Assembly: GCA_052093225.1 (NCBI GenBank)
Contig: JBQDDG010000027.1
Coordinates: 1 to 46,242 of the forward strand
Length of the DNA stretch: 46,242 nucleotides
Origin: JB111 sp052093225
Lineage (GTDB): Bacteria; Actinomycetota; Actinomycetes; Actinomycetales; Actinomycetaceae
Direction: 5' to 3'
The notes under the pieces were generated by a model, which did not search any database, was not told where the DNA came from, and saw only the letters and a program-made list of their open reading frames with translations. Every line of letters starts with the position of its first letter. The stretch's first letter is position 1. Both the position numbers and the translations under genes were made by a program. Shown here one piece after another: positions 1 through 8,250 of this stretch.

Positions 1-299
1 TCTTTGGATTCTTTAATGCCCCCCCCTGGCCCCGGGCCTGTCCTATTCCCCCCCCCCCCCCCCCACCGACCCCGCCCCCCCCCCCGCGGCCGCCGCCCCC
101 GGCCACCCCCACCGCTGTTTGGCCGCCGCGGCCCCCCCCCTGGGTGCGCCGCCGCCGGGGTGGGAGCCCCCCCGCCCCCCTCCCCCGCGCAGGCGGCCGG
201 TCGGCCATCCACCTGGATGCCGGACCGCCGTCGTCCCATCTGCCGCTCCCCCGGAGTGGCTCGTCCTCGCCGGCCGCCGGCCGCGGAGGACGTCTCGCG
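1..299. other. C-homopolymer-rich left edge, no gene
   Basis: This stretch contains long C runs, for example about 17 C at 48-64 and 11 C at 75-85. It begins with an AT-rich sequence unlike the rest of the window. No credible gene is seen; the next feature is the 3' end of the amidase gene on the minus strand. The composition looks like sequencing or assembly error at a contig edge rather than biology, so transcription signals downstream of the amidase cannot be judged here. Confidence 0.6.
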
Positions 300-2453
300 T
301 CAGCGCACGACGCCGAGCGTCGCGGTGCCGTTGCCGTCCCAGTCACCGGCGATCACGCTGTCCCCGGCGCGGCCGAAGGTGACGGTCCGGTGGGCGTCGC
401 CCGTCGTGAGGTCGTTGCGCATGAAGTAGTCGATGCCGCGACGCACGGTGAAGGTCTCCGTGCCGTTGCCGTCCCAGTCACCGATGACGACCTCGTCGTC
501 CACCCGCCCGTAGTCCATGACGATCTCCGCGGGACCGGAGGCCAGGCCGTGGGTGAGGAGGTACTGGTTCCCGCGCCGCACCGCGAGGGTGGTGCGACCG
601 TTGCCGCTCCAGTCCCCCACGAGCAGCACGTCGTCCGCGCGCCCGTAGGTGAACTGCTCGTGCGCCGGCCCCGACTCGAGATCGTTGCGCAGGTAGATGC
701 CGTTGCCTCGCCGGACGCCGAGCGTGTCGGTGCCGTTGCGGTCCCAGTCGCCGACGAGGATCTCGTCTCCCGCGCGGCCGTAGGCCAGGACGACGTCGGC
801 CCGCGAGTGGTGGCCGTTGGTCAGGCGGAAGGTCTGCCCCGTGCGGACACCAACCGTGTCGACCCCGTCGCCGTCCCAGTCGCCGACGACGATCTCGCCG
901 CCTCCGGTGCCGAACGTGAACTCGACGTCCGCGATCGTGCTCCACGCGTTCGACAGGAAGAACTCGTTCGTCGCGGCGTCCAGGATGGTGCGGATCTCCG
1001 CGATCATCCCGGGCAGCGCGGCCGCGACGTACGGGCCGGGGCAGATCGTCCGCGTCTGGTAGGCGACGTCGCGGTGCCCCATGATCGCCGGCATCGGCTC
1101 GCCCGCGTACGCGTAGGCGGTGCCGCGGGAGGTGATGCCCGTGGGGGCGTCGACGTCCACGCCGGCCAGGGAGAAGCGCCAGGCGATGACGTCCCGCACG
1201 GCGTCCATGGCGGCCTGCGGCGCCGGGCCGTAGGTGAAGTCGCCCATGATCGAGACGCCGACGGTGTTGGTGTTGGCGGGCGCCGCGTGCGCGCCGACCG
1301 TCATCTGGGCGGCCGGGGCCCCGAGCGAGCCGGTCCGCCCCTCGTAGGTGCGGCCCCAGCGGTCGACGAGGAAGTTGTAGCCGATGTCCCCCCAGCCCCG
1401 GGTCTGCGAGTGGTAGTAGTAGATGCTCCGCACGACGCCCGGCGCCTCGGCGTAGCTGTAGGTGTTCGTGCCCGCCGTGTGGTGGACGACGGCGGCGCGC
1501 AGGGCGGTGCGCTCGGGCGGCCAGAAGAAGTACTCCGGGTTCGCCCCCCACCCCGCCCGGGAGATGATCTCCGGCTGCGGGACGCGCGCCGAGGGCGCGG
1601 CGGAGTCCTGGATCGCGGCGTCCGGCGCACTGCTCGCGGCGGCGTCCGGCGCGCTGCTCGCGGAGGGAGTTTGCTGGTCACCCGGAGCCGGGGCGGCCGG
1701 GCGGGCCTCGGCGGCCGCGGACGGGACCGGCTCCTCGATCGCGATGCTCGGGGTCCCCGGACCGGCAGGCTCCAGCTCGACGGCGCCGTCGACGTCGGCC
1801 GGCACGAGGGTGAGCCGGAGGTCGGCGGGCAGCTCACCGGAGCCCGGGTCGATCTGGACCTGCACGCCGTCGGACTCGGTGGTGAGGAAGGGCTCGGTAC
1901 CACCGGGCAGCGCGTCGTCGCCGGGCGACTCCGGCTCGAGGTCGGACCAGGACGACCACTCGCCGCCCGCGCGCGTGCGGACGTAGATCGCGGCGTCCTG
2001 CGGCAGCATCTCGCCCGCCGCCCACGTGACGCCGGCGAGCAGGAAGCCGTCGGCGTCGATCTCCTCGGTGAGGATCGTCAGGTCCCCCTCGTCCTGCGCG
2101 TCGGCGACGGTGGCGTCGACGGGGCTCGGGGCCGCCCGCGAGGGCAGAGGGCTCGACGAGACGCGCGCGGGGTCCGCGGCACCTGCGCTCGCGGTGGTCG
2201 TGGGGGCGCCGGAGTCGTCGGTGAGTGTGACGACCTGGAGCGGGGCGGGGTCGGAGCCCGCGGCCGGCACGTCCGTCGTCGCCGGAGCGGCGGGGCCCGT
2301 GGTCGGGTCGGTGGCGTTCGGGATGGAGTCGTCGGGCTCGGCGACGGCGGGGCTCAGGATCGCCGGCACGCACAGGGCGGTGACCAGGGCGGACGCGAGC
2401 ACCGCCCGTCGTGGTCGGAGAAACGTGCGGGCAGGATGCTGCGAAGCAGACAT
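300..2453 (-). CDS. Secreted PGRP-type N-acetylmuramoyl-L-alanine amidase with FG-GAP-like repeats
   Basis: The predicted product (717 aa) cleaves the amide between MurNAc and L-Ala of peptidoglycan outside the cell. A signal peptide is visible: basic residues, then a hydrophobic core, ending near residue 38 (SPAVAEP). A Pro/Ala/Ser-rich linker reaches about residue 290. A PGRP/Amidase_2 domain spans about 295-490, with the zinc-site motif VVHHTAG (His324/325), MGHRD (His460) and CPGP (Cys471). Five FG-GAP-like repeats of the type VGDWDGDG fill 515-717; the last is cut short at LGVVR. The start at 2453 is chosen because the signal peptide follows it directly; an in-frame extension to 2525 would add 24 residues and run into the divergent ugd start. 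The gene is transcribed away from ugd. The wall-active domain plus binding-type repeats fits a lysin or remodelling enzyme tied to the adjacent envelope locus (inference). Confidence 0.88.
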   Translation of the reverse strand: MSASQHPARTFLRPRRAVLASALVTALCVPAILSPAVAEPDDSIPNATDPTTGPAAPATTDVPAAGSDPAPLQVVTLTDDSGAPTTTASAGAADPARVSSSPLPSRAAPSPVDATVADAQDEGDLTILTEEIDADGFLLAGVTWAAGEMLPQDAAIYVRTRAGGEWSSWSDLEPESPGDDALPGGTEPFLTTESDGVQVQIDPGSGELPADLRLTLVPADVDGAVELEPAGPGTPSIAIEEPVPSAAAEARPAAPAPGDQQTPSASSAPDAAASSAPDAAIQDSAAPSARVPQPEIISRAGWGANPEYFFWPPERTALRAAVVHHTAGTNTYSYAEAPGVVRSIYYYHSQTRGWGDIGYNFLVDRWGRTYEGRTGSLGAPAAQMTVGAHAAPANTNTVGVSIMGDFTYGPAPQAAMDAVRDVIAWRFSLAGVDVDAPTGITSRGTAYAYAGEPMPAIMGHRDVAYQTRTICPGPYVAAALPGMIAEIRTILDAATNEFFLSNAWSTIADVEFTFGTGGGEIVVGDWDGDGVDTVGVRTGQTFRLTNGHHSRADVVLAYGRAGDEILVGDWDRNGTDTLGVRRGNGIYLRNDLESGPAHEQFTYGRADDVLLVGDWSGNGRTTLAVRRGNQYLLTHGLASGPAEIVMDYGRVDDEVVIGDWDGNGTETFTVRRGIDYFMRNDLTTGDAHRTVTFGRAGDSVIAGDWDGNGTATLGVVR

Positions 2454-2523
2454 GAGAAAGACACCTCGGGGGAAGGACGGGGTGGATTGTGGCTCTTGCC
2501 GCGCGCGACGGTACCGTGGAGAC

Positions 2524-3846
2524 ATGAGAATGTCTGTAGTCGGAACGGGTTATTTGGGCGCCGTTCACGCGGCATGCATGGCCAAGCTGGGCCACGAGGT
2601 CGTCGGTCTCGACGTCGACGCGGAGAAGGTCGCCCTTCTGTCCGCGGGCAAGGCGCCGTTCCACGAACCGGGCTTCGACGAGCTGCTGAAGGAGCAGGTC
2701 GACTCCGGCCGGCTGGCCTTCACCACCGACCCCGCGGACGTCGCCGGTGCGCGCCTGCACTTCATCGGCGTCGGCACCCCGCAGGTCGAGGGCGGCTACG
2801 CGGCGGACCTGCGCTACGTCGACGCCGCCGTCGACTCGCTCCTGCCCCACCTGGGACCGGTCGACGGCACGCGGCCCGTCGTCGTCGGGAAGTCCACGGT
2901 GCCCGTGGGCACGGCCGAGCGCCTCGCTGAGCGGATCGGCAAGGCCGGCGGGCTGCTCATCTGGAACCCCGAGTTCCTGCGCGAGGGCTTCGCCGTCGAG
3001 GACACGATCAACCCCGACCGCATCGTCTACGGGCTCCCGAAGGACGAGGCCGAGGCGGCCGAGGCGCGCGCCCCGCTCGACGAGGCCTACGCCCAGCTGC
3101 TCGAGCGCGACATCCCGCTGGTGGAGACCGACTGGGCCACCGCCGAGCTCGTCAAGGTGGCGGCCAACTCCTTCCTCGCCACGAAGATCTCCTTCATCAA
3201 CGCGATGGCGGAGCTGTGCGAGGCCACCGGCGCCGACGTCTCCACGCTGGCGGAGGCCATCGGCCACGACGACCGGATCGGGAAGAAGTTCCTCCGCGCC
3301 GGCATCGGTTTCGGCGGCGGCTGCCTCCCGAAGGACATCCGCGCGTTCATGGCCCGGGCGGGCGAGCTCGGCGCCGACCAGTCGCTGACCTTCCTGCGCG
3401 AGGTCGACCTCATCAACGACCGCACGCGCCTGCACGCGGTCGACACCGCCCGCCGGATCGCCGGCGGCAGCCTGCGCGGCAAGACGATCGGCGTGCTCGG
3501 CGCCGCGTTCAAGCCGAACAGCGACGACATGCGCAACTCCCCCGCGCTCGACATCGCGCGGCGCATCCACGACGAGGCCGCCCACGTCAAGGTCACCGAC
3601 CCCGCCGCCGGAGCGGTGCTGCGCGAGCAGGGCACCCGCCTCGAGGTCGTCGACTCCGCGCTGGAGGCCGCCCGGGACGCCGACGTCGTCATGCTGCTCA
3701 CCGAGTGGAAGCAGTTCAAGGAGCTCGACCCGGACGAGCTCGCCGAGGTCTCCCCCGCACGCACCATCTTCGACGGCCGCAACGCGCTCGACCCCCAGCG
3801 GTGGCGCGACGCCGGCTGGACCTACGTCGGCGTCGGCCGGCCATGA
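2524..3846 (+). CDS. ugd: UDP-glucose 6-dehydrogenase
   Basis: The 440-aa product oxidises UDP-glucose to UDP-glucuronate with two NAD+ in the cytoplasm. It has an N-terminal Rossmann motif (VGTGYLGAVHA, about residues 6-16), the central family helix and the catalytic-cysteine motif GFGGGCLPKD. A C-terminal UDP-binding domain follows (GAAFKPNSDDMRNSPA). The length is normal for the family. ATG 2524 is preceded by GTGGAG. A second in-frame ATG two codons later (2530) is possible. The gene is divergent from the amidase gene with only 70 bp between starts and is followed closely by rmlB, so the two probably form one transcript. UDP-GlcA would feed the acidic polymer suggested by wecB/wecC downstream. 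Confidence 0.95.
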   Translation: MRMSVVGTGYLGAVHAACMAKLGHEVVGLDVDAEKVALLSAGKAPFHEPGFDELLKEQVDSGRLAFTTDPADVAGARLHFIGVGTPQVEGGYAADLRYVDAAVDSLLPHLGPVDGTRPVVVGKSTVPVGTAERLAERIGKAGGLLIWNPEFLREGFAVEDTINPDRIVYGLPKDEAEAAEARAPLDEAYAQLLERDIPLVETDWATAELVKVAANSFLATKISFINAMAELCEATGADVSTLAEAIGHDDRIGKKFLRAGIGFGGGCLPKDIRAFMARAGELGADQSLTFLREVDLINDRTRLHAVDTARRIAGGSLRGKTIGVLGAAFKPNSDDMRNSPALDIARRIHDEAAHVKVTDPAAGAVLREQGTRLEVVDSALEAARDADVVMLLTEWKQFKELDPDELAEVSPARTIFDGRNALDPQRWRDAGWTYVGVGRP

Positions 3847-3872
3847 CCACGCAACGGCCAGCAGGAGGTCCC

Positions 3873-4865
3873 ATGAAGATCCTCGTCACCGGGGGCGCCG
3901 GCTTCATCGGCGCGAACTTCGTCCGCAGCACGGTCGCCGAGCGGCCGGACGTCGAGGTCACCGTCCTCGACAAGCTGACCTATGCCGGTCACTCCGCCTC
4001 CCTCGCCGGGGTCGAGCGCACGCGCCTGGTCACGGGCGACATCGCGGACCGGGACACCGTGGACCCGCTCGTCGCGGACTCGGACCTCGTCGTGCACTTC
4101 GCGGCCGAGTCCCACAACGACAACTCGCTCAACGACCCCTCCCCGTTCGTCCAGACGAACCTCGTGGGCACGTTCGAGCTCCTCGAGGCCGTGCGCCGGC
4201 ACGAGGTGCGCCTGCACCACATCTCGACCGACGAGGTGTACGGCGACCTCCAGCTCGACGACCCGGAGCGCTTCCACGAGACGACGCCGTACAACCCCTC
4301 CTCGCCGTACTCGGCGTCGAAGGCCGGCTCGGACATGCTCGTGCGTGCCTGGGTGCGCTCGTTCGGGATCGCCGCGACGATCTCGAACTGCTCGAACAAC
4401 TACGGACCCTTCCAGCACGTGGAGAAGTTCATCCCGCGGCAGATCACGAACCTCATCGACGGCATCCGCCCGCGCCTGTACGGGGCGGGCGCGAACGTGC
4501 GGGACTGGATCCACGTCGACGACCACAACTCGGCCGTGTGGACGATCATCGAGAAGGGCACGCCCGGCGAGACCTACCTCATCGGCGCCGACGGCGAGAA
4601 GTCGAACAAGGAGGTCGTCGAGCTCATCCTGCAGATCATGGGCCGCGACGCCGGCGACTACGACCACGTCACCGACCGCGCGGGGCACGACCTGCGCTAC
4701 GCCATCGACTCGACACGCCTGCGCACCGAGCTCGGCTGGGAGCCGCGGTTCACGAGCTTCGAGGACGGTCTGGCCGCGACGGTCCAGTGGTACCGCGACA
4801 ACGAGGACTGGTGGCGGCCGCAGAAGGCGGCGGTCGAGGCCCGCTACGCGGCCCAGGGCCACTGA
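3873..4865 (+). CDS. rmlB: dTDP-glucose 4,6-dehydratase
   Basis: The 330-aa extended SDR enzyme converts dTDP-glucose to dTDP-4-keto-6-deoxyglucose, the second step of dTDP-rhamnose synthesis. Visible motifs are TGGAGFIG at the N-terminus, HISTDEVYG (Thr/Asp/Glu active-site group), YSASKAG (YxxxK) and NCSNNYGP. The length matches the family. ATG 3873 is chosen because AGGAGG at 3863-3868 lies just upstream; an ATG at 3843 overlapping the ugd stop would add ten residues before MKILVTG and lacks such a site. No rmlA, rmlC or rmlD is seen in the window, so the sugar must be completed elsewhere or differ from rhamnose. The stop codon is followed four bases later by the ACGAGTGAGGGG repeat array. 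Confidence 0.95.
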   Translation: MKILVTGGAGFIGANFVRSTVAERPDVEVTVLDKLTYAGHSASLAGVERTRLVTGDIADRDTVDPLVADSDLVVHFAAESHNDNSLNDPSPFVQTNLVGTFELLEAVRRHEVRLHHISTDEVYGDLQLDDPERFHETTPYNPSSPYSASKAGSDMLVRAWVRSFGIAATISNCSNNYGPFQHVEKFIPRQITNLIDGIRPRLYGAGANVRDWIHVDDHNSAVWTIIEKGTPGETYLIGADGEKSNKEVVELILQIMGRDAGDYDHVTDRAGHDLRYAIDSTRLRTELGWEPRFTSFEDGLAATVQWYRDNEDWWRPQKAAVEARYAAQGH

Positions 4866-4869
4866 CCCC

Positions 4870-4983
4870 ACGAGTGAGGGGCCTTTTCACGAGTGAGGGG
4901 CCTTTTCCACGAGTGAGGGGTGTTTTCCTCACGAGTGGGGGGTGTCTTCCTGACGAGTGACGAGCGTTCTTCCGACGAGTGAG
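4870..4983. repeat. Direct repeat array, ACGAGTGAGGGG unit, six copies
   Basis: Six units of about 19-22 bp begin at CGAGTG positions 4871, 4890, 4910, 4932, 4954 and 4976. The first two are near-identical (ACGAGTGAGGGGCCTTTTC), and later units decay progressively. The array begins four bases after the rmlB stop. Two further copies in reverse orientation lie at 6318-6357 across the 3' end of the glycosyltransferase gene, so the intervening gene is bracketed by inward-facing copies. The spacers are only the T-rich tail of the unit, so this is not a CRISPR. On the sense strand of each flanking gene every unit ends in a short T-run, which could act in termination (inference). Confidence 0.85.
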
Positions 4984-5200
4984 CGGATGACCGCTCGGCC
5001 GCCGGACCCGACGGGGTGAGCGGTGCGTCCGGCGGACGTCGTGCGCGTGACGCACATGGTCCGTCTGGTCCGGAGGCGGTCCCGGTGGTTCTGGTAGTCC
5101 CGGTGCTTCCGTCGACCCACATGGCCGCCCGACGACGTCGCATCCACAGGGCGGAGGCTGTCGAGAGCCGCGATCGCGCGGTTCCTCGCACCGTGGGGAC
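4984..5200. other. Intergenic region upstream of the AbiEi/DUF559-type gene
   Basis: Together with the preceding repeat array this makes a 335-bp gap between rmlB and the gene at 5201. No convincing ORF or RNA gene is seen. It presumably holds the promoter of the 5201 gene, but no clear -35/-10 pair is visible. Confidence 0.4.
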
Positions 5201-6292
5201 GTGCCATTCTTCGACGAGAGACGCGGTCTCCACCTCCCTACACTCATCTCGGGGCATCGCCATCGGCTCGACACCTCCGCCCTGCCACCGGCGCCCGGGA
5301 ACGACCGCCTCCTCGTCAGGCGGGCCACGGCCATCGACGTGCCGGAGGGCCAGCCCGAGTACGAGCGCAGGGCCTCGATCCTCGCGGCTCGCGCGATCGC
5401 GGTGAGCCGGCGGACGAGAACGAAGCACGCACTGAGTCATACGACGGCGGCTCTCCTCCACGGCCTGCGGATCCATTCGTTCCCGGTACTCCCGGAGCTC
5501 ACCGCGCCCAGCCACACGAGCACGCTCGACACGGCGGACCATGTGCGGCACACGCTCCCTCTGCCCGACGACGACGTGGTGGAGCTCCACGGCGTGCCCG
5601 TCACGGGGATCGACCGGACGATCATCGATCTGTCGCGGTTCACCGTGCCGCTCGATGCGCTGGTCTGCGCGGATCACGCCCTGGCCGTCGGGAGCGACGT
5701 CGACCGGTTCGACCGGCCGGGGACCGAGCGTCGGGCGCGTGCGATCCGGTCCCGGTGGTGGCGCCGCATCGACGAGCTTCCACCGCGGGCACGCGGATCT
5801 CGCTGCGCCCGGGCCGTCGTCGATCACGCGCTGCCCTGGGCCGAGTCGGCTCGCGAGTCGTGGCTGCGCTGGGTGCTGCTGACCTGGGGGCGCCGCGACG
5901 CCGTCGCGCAGTGTCCCGTCCTCACCCCCGACGCCACGTACTTCACCGACCTCGCCCTGCGTGACGGCCTCCTACCCGACGGTTCCCAGCGGTGGGCGCA
6001 CCTCGAGTACGACGGCGACGGAAAGTCCGGGACCACGGAGGCCGAGAGGCGGACGGTGCGCGACGCCGAACGACGTCGCGAACGCGCCATCTCCGCACCC
6101 GGCCACGGCGTGACCCGCTTCGACCGCAGCGACGGTATCTCCGCGGCGGAGGCCGTCCACCGGATCAGGCACGCGCTCGCCGATCCGCTCGGGCAGCCGC
6201 TGGAACCGGTCCTCGACCTTCTCCCCCGCCGGTCCCAGCTCGCCCGCACCCGATGGAGCGCCGCCGACCCGATCGTGCTCGACCACGGGTGA
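5201..6292 (+). CDS. AbiEi-antitoxin-like / DUF559 (endonuclease-fold) orphan protein
   Basis: This 363-aa protein resembles the actinobacterial proteins annotated as 'type IV toxin-antitoxin AbiEi family antitoxin' or DUF559. The N-terminal half has the pattern SHTTAALLHGL (about 78-88) and VTGIDRTIIDLSRF typical of that group. The C-terminal part carries TDLAL followed by HLEYDGDGKS, which fits the acidic D...ExD core of a Vsr/DUF559 restriction-endonuclease fold. The recognised N-terminal winged-helix domain seems short or missing. The start is GTG 5201; no strong Shine-Dalgarno is present. No cognate AbiEii nucleotidyltransferase toxin adjoins it, so antitoxin function is doubtful. It interrupts an otherwise metabolic polysaccharide locus and is bracketed by inverted repeat arrays, suggesting insertion as a cassette (inference). 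Confidence 0.7.
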   Translation: MPFFDERRGLHLPTLISGHRHRLDTSALPPAPGNDRLLVRRATAIDVPEGQPEYERRASILAARAIAVSRRTRTKHALSHTTAALLHGLRIHSFPVLPELTAPSHTSTLDTADHVRHTLPLPDDDVVELHGVPVTGIDRTIIDLSRFTVPLDALVCADHALAVGSDVDRFDRPGTERRARAIRSRWWRRIDELPPRARGSRCARAVVDHALPWAESARESWLRWVLLTWGRRDAVAQCPVLTPDATYFTDLALRDGLLPDGSQRWAHLEYDGDGKSGTTEAERRTVRDAERRRERAISAPGHGVTRFDRSDGISAAEAVHRIRHALADPLGQPLEPVLDLLPRRSQLARTRWSAADPIVLDHG

Positions 6293-6317
6293 AGGGGTGA
6301 AGCACCGTCCCCCACGG

Positions 6318-6357
6318 CGAAAAGTCCCCTCACTCGTGGAAAGGGCCCCTCACTCGT
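6318..6357. repeat. Two inverted copies of the ACGAGTGAGGGG repeat
   Basis: Two units in reverse orientation have CACTCG at 6331 and 6351, 20 bp apart, matching the unit found after rmlB. The distal copy overlaps the end of the minus-strand glycosyltransferase gene: its last codons and TGA (6350-6352) are read from the repeat itself (GAC GAG TGA). In both places the repeat has the same polarity relative to the 3' end of the neighbouring metabolic gene. Confidence 0.85.
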
Positions 6358-7255
6358 CGGGGAAGAGGCGGCGGGCGCGGGAGGCGAGGAAACCGTCGCT
6401 CGTCAGGAGGTGGGCGCGCGTGCGCAGGCCCGCCGTGACGGCGGCGCGCACGGGGAGCTGCCACCAGGAGTCGTAGCGGCCGGTGAGGTAGCGCTCGGCG
6501 CTGCGGTGGTGCGCCCGCACCATCGGGTCCGGCCGCTCCCGCCAGCTCGCGCCCTGGTCGTGGACCACGTGCGCCTCGGGCACGAACACGTTCTCCCAGC
6601 CCGCGGCGCCGAGCCGGTCACCGAGGTCGGTGTCCTCGAAGAACATGAAGTACCCCTCGTCGAAGCCGCCGACCTCGTCGAACGCCTCGCGGCGCAGGAG
6701 CAGGCACGAGCCGGACAGCCACCCGACGGCCCGGTCCTCGGTGGCGCCCAGCCCGGAGCGCTGCTGGTAGCGCGCGGTGAACGGGTTGCCCGGCCACACG
6801 GGCGCCAGGACGGCGTGCCCGCTGCCGATCACGAGGCTCGGCAGGGCGCGGGCCGACGCGTAGACGCTGCCGTCGAGGTTGAGGACGGTCGGTCCGAGGG
6901 CCCCCGCCCGCGGGTGCCGCCGGCCCGCCTCGAGGAGGCGGTCGAGCGACCCGGGCTGCCACTCGACGTCGGTGTTGACGACGACGAGCCACGGCTCGGT
7001 CCCGTCGCGCGCCCCGAGGTTGGCGGCGGTCCCGTACCCGAGGTTCGCGCCGGGCCGGACGACCTCCGCCCCGTAGGCGTCGGCCACCTCGTCGACGACG
7101 GCCGCCTCGGTGCCGTTGTCGACGATCGTCAGCCGCACGGGCGCCGTCGTCGCGGCCGTGAGGGACCCGGCGAACATGCCGAGCTCCGCGCCGTCCGGGT
7201 TGTACGCGACGGTGACGACCTGGACTGCCTCGCCGGGGTCGCCCGCGTCGTTCAC
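6350..7255 (-). CDS. Family 2 glycosyltransferase, WbbL-like (rhamnosyltransferase type)
   Basis: The roughly 301-aa cytoplasmic GT-A enzyme probably adds a sugar, perhaps rhamnose, to a lipid-linked intermediate. Motifs are VVTVAYNPDG at the N-terminus, IVDNGT, the DxD-like VVVNTDVEW and WLSGSCLLLRREAFDEVGGF. The acceptor-site pattern FFEDTDLGDRL, characteristic of WbbL-type GT2 enzymes, follows. GTG 7255 is preferred because it overlaps the galE stop as GTGA; GTG 7276 is an alternative that adds seven residues. The gene is last in the minus-strand run after galE and translationally coupled to it. The C-terminus and stop codon lie inside an ACGAGTGAGGGG repeat, so the repeat may have replaced the original last residues (inference). 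Confidence 0.88.
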   Translation of the reverse strand: MNDAGDPGEAVQVVTVAYNPDGAELGMFAGSLTAATTAPVRLTIVDNGTEAAVVDEVADAYGAEVVRPGANLGYGTAANLGARDGTEPWLVVVNTDVEWQPGSLDRLLEAGRRHPRAGALGPTVLNLDGSVYASARALPSLVIGSGHAVLAPVWPGNPFTARYQQRSGLGATEDRAVGWLSGSCLLLRREAFDEVGGFDEGYFMFFEDTDLGDRLGAAGWENVFVPEAHVVHDQGASWRERPDPMVRAHHRSAERYLTGRYDSWWQLPVRAAVTAGLRTRAHLLTSDGFLASRARRLFPDE

Positions 7256-8241
7256 CGCGCCTGCCAGGCCGTCCACGCCGACTCGACCATCTCGTGCAGG
7301 CCGAGCTCGGCGGTGAAGCCGAGGAGGTCGCGCGCGAGGGTGACGTCGGCGACCGAGCGGGGCGGGTCACCCGGGCGGCGCTCGGTCACCTCGGGCTCGG
7401 TCCGGTCGCCGGTGACCTCGCGGACCTCGGCGAGGACCTCGCGCACCGAGCTGCCCACGCCCGTGCCGACGTTGACCACGGTCGGGGTCGGCGCAGCGCC
7501 GGCCGCGCGCCGCTCCTCGGCGCCGGCAAGGTGGTCGATCGCGAGCAGGTGGGCCCGCGCGAGGTCGACGACGTGGATGTAGTCCCGCACGCAGGTCCCG
7601 TCCGGCGTGTCGTAGTCGTCACCGAAGATCCGCGGCCGCTCGCCGGAGTCGAGCCGCTCGAGGACCATGGGGATGAGGTTCTGGACGAAGGTGTCACCGA
7701 GCAGCGGCGCCGCGGCCCCGGCCGCGTTGAAGTAGCGCAGCGACATCGGGTCGAGGGTGCCGGCCGCGGCGGCGTCGTCGAGGATCTGCTCCCCGACGAG
7801 CTTCGTGCGTCCGTAGGGGCTCAGCGCCCGGGTGGGCGCGGACTCGGCGAGCAGCTCGGCGTCGGAGATCCCGTAGACCGAGGCCGAGGACGAGAAGACG
7901 ATCCGGCGGCAACCGGTCGTCTCCATCGCGCGCACCACGGTGAGCAGGCCCCCGACGTTCTGGGTCCAGTACCAGGTGGGCCGTTCGACCGACTCACCGA
8001 CCTGCTTGCGCCCGGCGAAGTGGATGACGGCGTCGACGGACCGCTCCTCCATCACCTTGGCGAGCTTCTCCTCCGACCCCTCGGCGGCGAGGTCGAGGGT
8101 GACCAGCGTGACGCCGTGGATGCGCTCGGGGATGCCGGTGCTCAGGTCGTCGACGACCACCACGTCGTCGCCACGCTCGCGCAGAGCGGCCACCACGTGC
8201 CCACCGATGTACCCGGCTCCGCCGGTGACCAGGACTGTCAT
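7252..8241 (-). CDS. galE: UDP-glucose 4-epimerase
   Basis: The 329-aa extended SDR interconverts UDP-glucose and UDP-galactose (or the GlcNAc/GalNAc pair). It has the N-terminal TGGAGYIGGH NAD-binding motif, FSSSASVYG with the catalytic Ser region, and SPYGRTK (YxxxK), followed by RYFNAAGA. CVRDYIHVVDLA is the standard GalE signature. The length is normal. The start ATG 8241 lies nine bases after the stop of the neighbouring DUF6541 gene, and the stop overlaps the GT2 start. This places it in one long minus-strand operon. It supplies a nucleotide sugar to the envelope glycosyltransferases. Confidence 0.94.
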   Translation of the reverse strand: MTVLVTGGAGYIGGHVVAALRERGDDVVVVDDLSTGIPERIHGVTLVTLDLAAEGSEEKLAKVMEERSVDAVIHFAGRKQVGESVERPTWYWTQNVGGLLTVVRAMETTGCRRIVFSSSASVYGISDAELLAESAPTRALSPYGRTKLVGEQILDDAAAAGTLDPMSLRYFNAAGAAAPLLGDTFVQNLIPMVLERLDSGERPRIFGDDYDTPDGTCVRDYIHVVDLARAHLLAIDHLAGAEERRAAGAAPTPTVVNVGTGVGSSVREVLAEVREVTGDRTEPEVTERRPGDPPRSVADVTLARDLLGFTAELGLHEMVESAWTAWQAR

Positions 8242-8250
8242 GCGGTCAGG

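Noticed and set aside
4870..4983. CRISPR array
   Set aside because: The unit is about 20 bp with almost no unique spacer, copies degrade progressively, and no cas genes are present.
5201..6292. Complete AbiE toxin-antitoxin system
   Set aside because: Only the antitoxin-like/DUF559 protein is present; no AbiEii nucleotidyltransferase gene adjoins it.
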